This document shows, piece after piece, positions 62,755 to 64,000 of a DNA stretch of 64,000 bases. The position numbers were made by a program, and so were the translations under genes. The notes under the pieces were generated by a model. That model saw nothing but the letters and a program-made list of their open reading frames with translations, ran no database searches and was not told where the DNA came from. The DNA lies in the NCBI RefSeq assembly GCF_000718165.1, contig NZ_JOEY01000001.1, positions 310,001 to 374,000 of the forward strand. The letters are read 5' to 3'. How positions within the stretch are numbered: position 1 is the first letter of the stretch; each line of letters begins with the position of its first letter. Source of the DNA: Streptomyces fulvoviolaceus. GTDB lineage: Bacteria; Actinomycetota; Actinomycetes; Streptomycetales; Streptomycetaceae.

Positions 62755-63514
62755 CGCCCCAACTCCCCACTGACCGTGGCGTACCTCCACGCGGTCCTCC
62801 GAGAGGAGGAGCTTCCGCGCAACGTCGCCGGCAATGTCAAGACCGCCGCGCCCCGCCCCGGCCGCTTCCAGCCCCTCACAGCAGTCGAGGCCCGGCCGTT
62901 CCTCCAGACGGCCGGCGACGACCGGCTGTTGCCTTGTACGAACTCGCCCTGCGCACTGGACTCCGCAAGAGCGAACTCCTCGGCCTCCACTGAGAAGATC
63001 TCGACCTCGACGGAGGCACCGCCACCATCCGCCGTTCCCTCCAGCGCACACGCAGTCAGGGGCTGACCATCCTGTACACCAAGACTCTCGCCTCCGAACT
63101 CCGCATCGCCCTCCCTACCGAATGCCTCAATTCCCTCAAGACCCACCAGGAACAACGGAAGGAAGAGCGCCAGGCAGCCGGAACGGGCTGGACGGACAAC
63201 GGTCTCGTCTTCACCACTCCACTGGCAGACCGCTCGACCCCACCAACCTGAGCCGCCTCCCCCTCCGCCACACAGGCCTCCGAACAATCCGCTTCCACGA
63301 TCTCCGCCACTCGACCGCGACCCTGCTCCTGGAACAGGGCGTCGACCTCGTCGTCACCGAGGAACTCCTCAGCCACGCCCACATCGGCGTCACCGCCGGC
63401 CTCCACGCCCATGTCCGACTCCGCCTCGAGCGCCAGGCCATTGACACTCTCGGCACCACCATCGGCCCGACCGACGCCCTCGACGGCCCACCCACCACAG
63501 CCATCGTCTGCTGA
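62755..63514 (+). pseudogene. Decayed tyrosine recombinase (phage/ICE-type integrase)
   Basis: Fragments in three frames align, from memory, to actinobacterial integrases: LPRNVAGNVKTAAPRPGRFQ in the first frame, LYELALRTGLRKSELLGLH with ILYTKTLASELRIALP in the second, and IRFHDLRHSTATLLLEQGVD in the third. Lesions seen: a one-base loss near 62930, a TGA where Trp is expected after GLLGLH-type sequence (near 62987), another one-base loss near 63222, and a short deletion after it. The catalytic Tyr of the TxxYxHV motif reads His (LHAHV). HxxR and the box I Arg remain. A remnant of an integrated element, not active. Confidence 0.85.
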
Positions 63515-63677
63515 CGTCGCCGTCACCGTTGCTGTCAAACGGCGGCAGGGGCCACACCGGAGATCACTCCGGCGAGGCCCCTTTCTCTTCATTCTTTCCC
63601 TAGGAATTACATCACTCAGGAATTAGAAGAGCCGAAACGAGAAATCGGGCGCATAGAACCATGCACCCCGACGTATT

Positions 63678-64000
63678 CTACCCACACGAAGAAGTAGCGC
63701 TCGCCGGGATCTTATACGCAGCCGCAAGGCTCTTATCGAAGATCACGAGCAGAGCATCGGGCATATACATGAATCCCGCACCCTCAGCCTCACCTAGTGC
63801 AATGACTAGACTCGACCCATCAGAGAACCCGAAATTGTAAGCCCAAGGCATCTCTGGACATCCCTCATTAGGGATATGCCAGGCGATTCCGATACTCACG
63901 ATCGACACACCCAAGAACCTCTCCCAATCGACGTGCTCACTCACGTCGATGGGATCACCGGGGAGACTGGTGCCCGATTCTCCAGGACTCCTGAATTCAA
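63678..64000 (-). CDS. Unknown protein, N terminus beyond the window
   Basis: At least 107 residues, open to the window edge. GTG 63944 is the best internal start, but the frame stays open upstream (PGESGTSLPGDPIDVSEHVDW), so this is probably a C-terminal part. The visible sequence has IAWHIPNEGCPEMPWAYNFGFSDGSSLVIALGE and FMYMPDALLVIFDKSLAAAY. No family is recognised. GC is clearly lower than in the core genes and the codon use is less biased, as in transferred DNA next to an integrase remnant. Confidence 0.55.
   Translation of the reverse strand, partial: EFRSPGESGTSLPGDPIDVSEHVDWERFLGVSIVSIGIAWHIPNEGCPEMPWAYNFGFSDGSSLVIALGEAEGAGFMYMPDALLVIFDKSLAAAYKIPASATSSCG

Overview
The window is a high-GC, gene-dense actinobacterial chromosome segment. 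Start codons are often GTG, neighbouring genes overlap by ATGA or GTGA, and the content (mycothiol S-conjugate amidase, GTP-type PEP carboxykinase, TelA cluster, SARP-type STAND proteins, ricin-fold secreted lectin, intergenic repeats typical of the genus) points to Streptomyces. Most of it looks like core chromosome. Accessory or degraded pieces lie at about 40.6-42.7 kb and 62.4-64 kb. I see no rRNA, tRNA or CRISPR array.

Layout. 1-3.7 kb: an envelope stress type cluster of solute-binding protein, TelA-like protein, a lipoprotein that fuses a binding-protein domain to a von Willebrand A domain, and a small membrane protein. 4-9.9 kb: PEP carboxykinase, a hemolysin III family protein with a palindromic operator, a 14-helix MFS exporter with its TetR regulator, and a Mut7-C RNase-like protein. 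9.9-16.9 kb: a copper radical oxidase plus a GT39 membrane glycosyltransferase, facing two GT2 glycosyltransferases; this is a probable surface-glycan locus. 16.9-18.9 kb: a DUF255 thioredoxin-fold protein.

19.1-27.2 kb is the most unusual locus. Four same-strand, tightly packed genes encode a membrane-anchored STAND NTPase with TPRs, a second STAND/TPR protein with a triplicated Walker A segment, a CHAT-family caspase-like protease, and an alpha/beta hydrolase. I read it as a candidate NLR-like sensing and killing or signalling system; the function is inferred. 27.2-40.7 kb is conserved core: mca, DUF4307, greA, a DrrAB-type exporter, ilvA, a MarR regulator, a sigma-like gene set, metB, a pair of paralogous membrane proteins around an M48 protease, and msrA.

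40.6-45.3 kb: the 3' end of msrA appears to have been a recombination or insertion site. A displaced msrA tail lies 2 kb downstream, and between them sit a Cys-rich membrane protein and an AI-2E family permease. A HEAT/MerR-HEAT operon with its own MerR operator and a second msrA follow. 45.3-56.2 kb: an alpha/beta hydrolase lacking its nucleophile serine, a DJ-1/AraC regulator, an iron-box-controlled siderophore uptake operon without its own ATPase, an alcohol dehydrogenase with a divergent XRE regulator, a monooxygenase-truncated hemoglobin fusion, and a ricin-type lectin. 56.3-62.3 kb: a large secreted subtilisin and a MacB-like ABC exporter. 62.4-64 kb: a decayed tyrosine integrase and an unknown, lower-GC gene running off the window.
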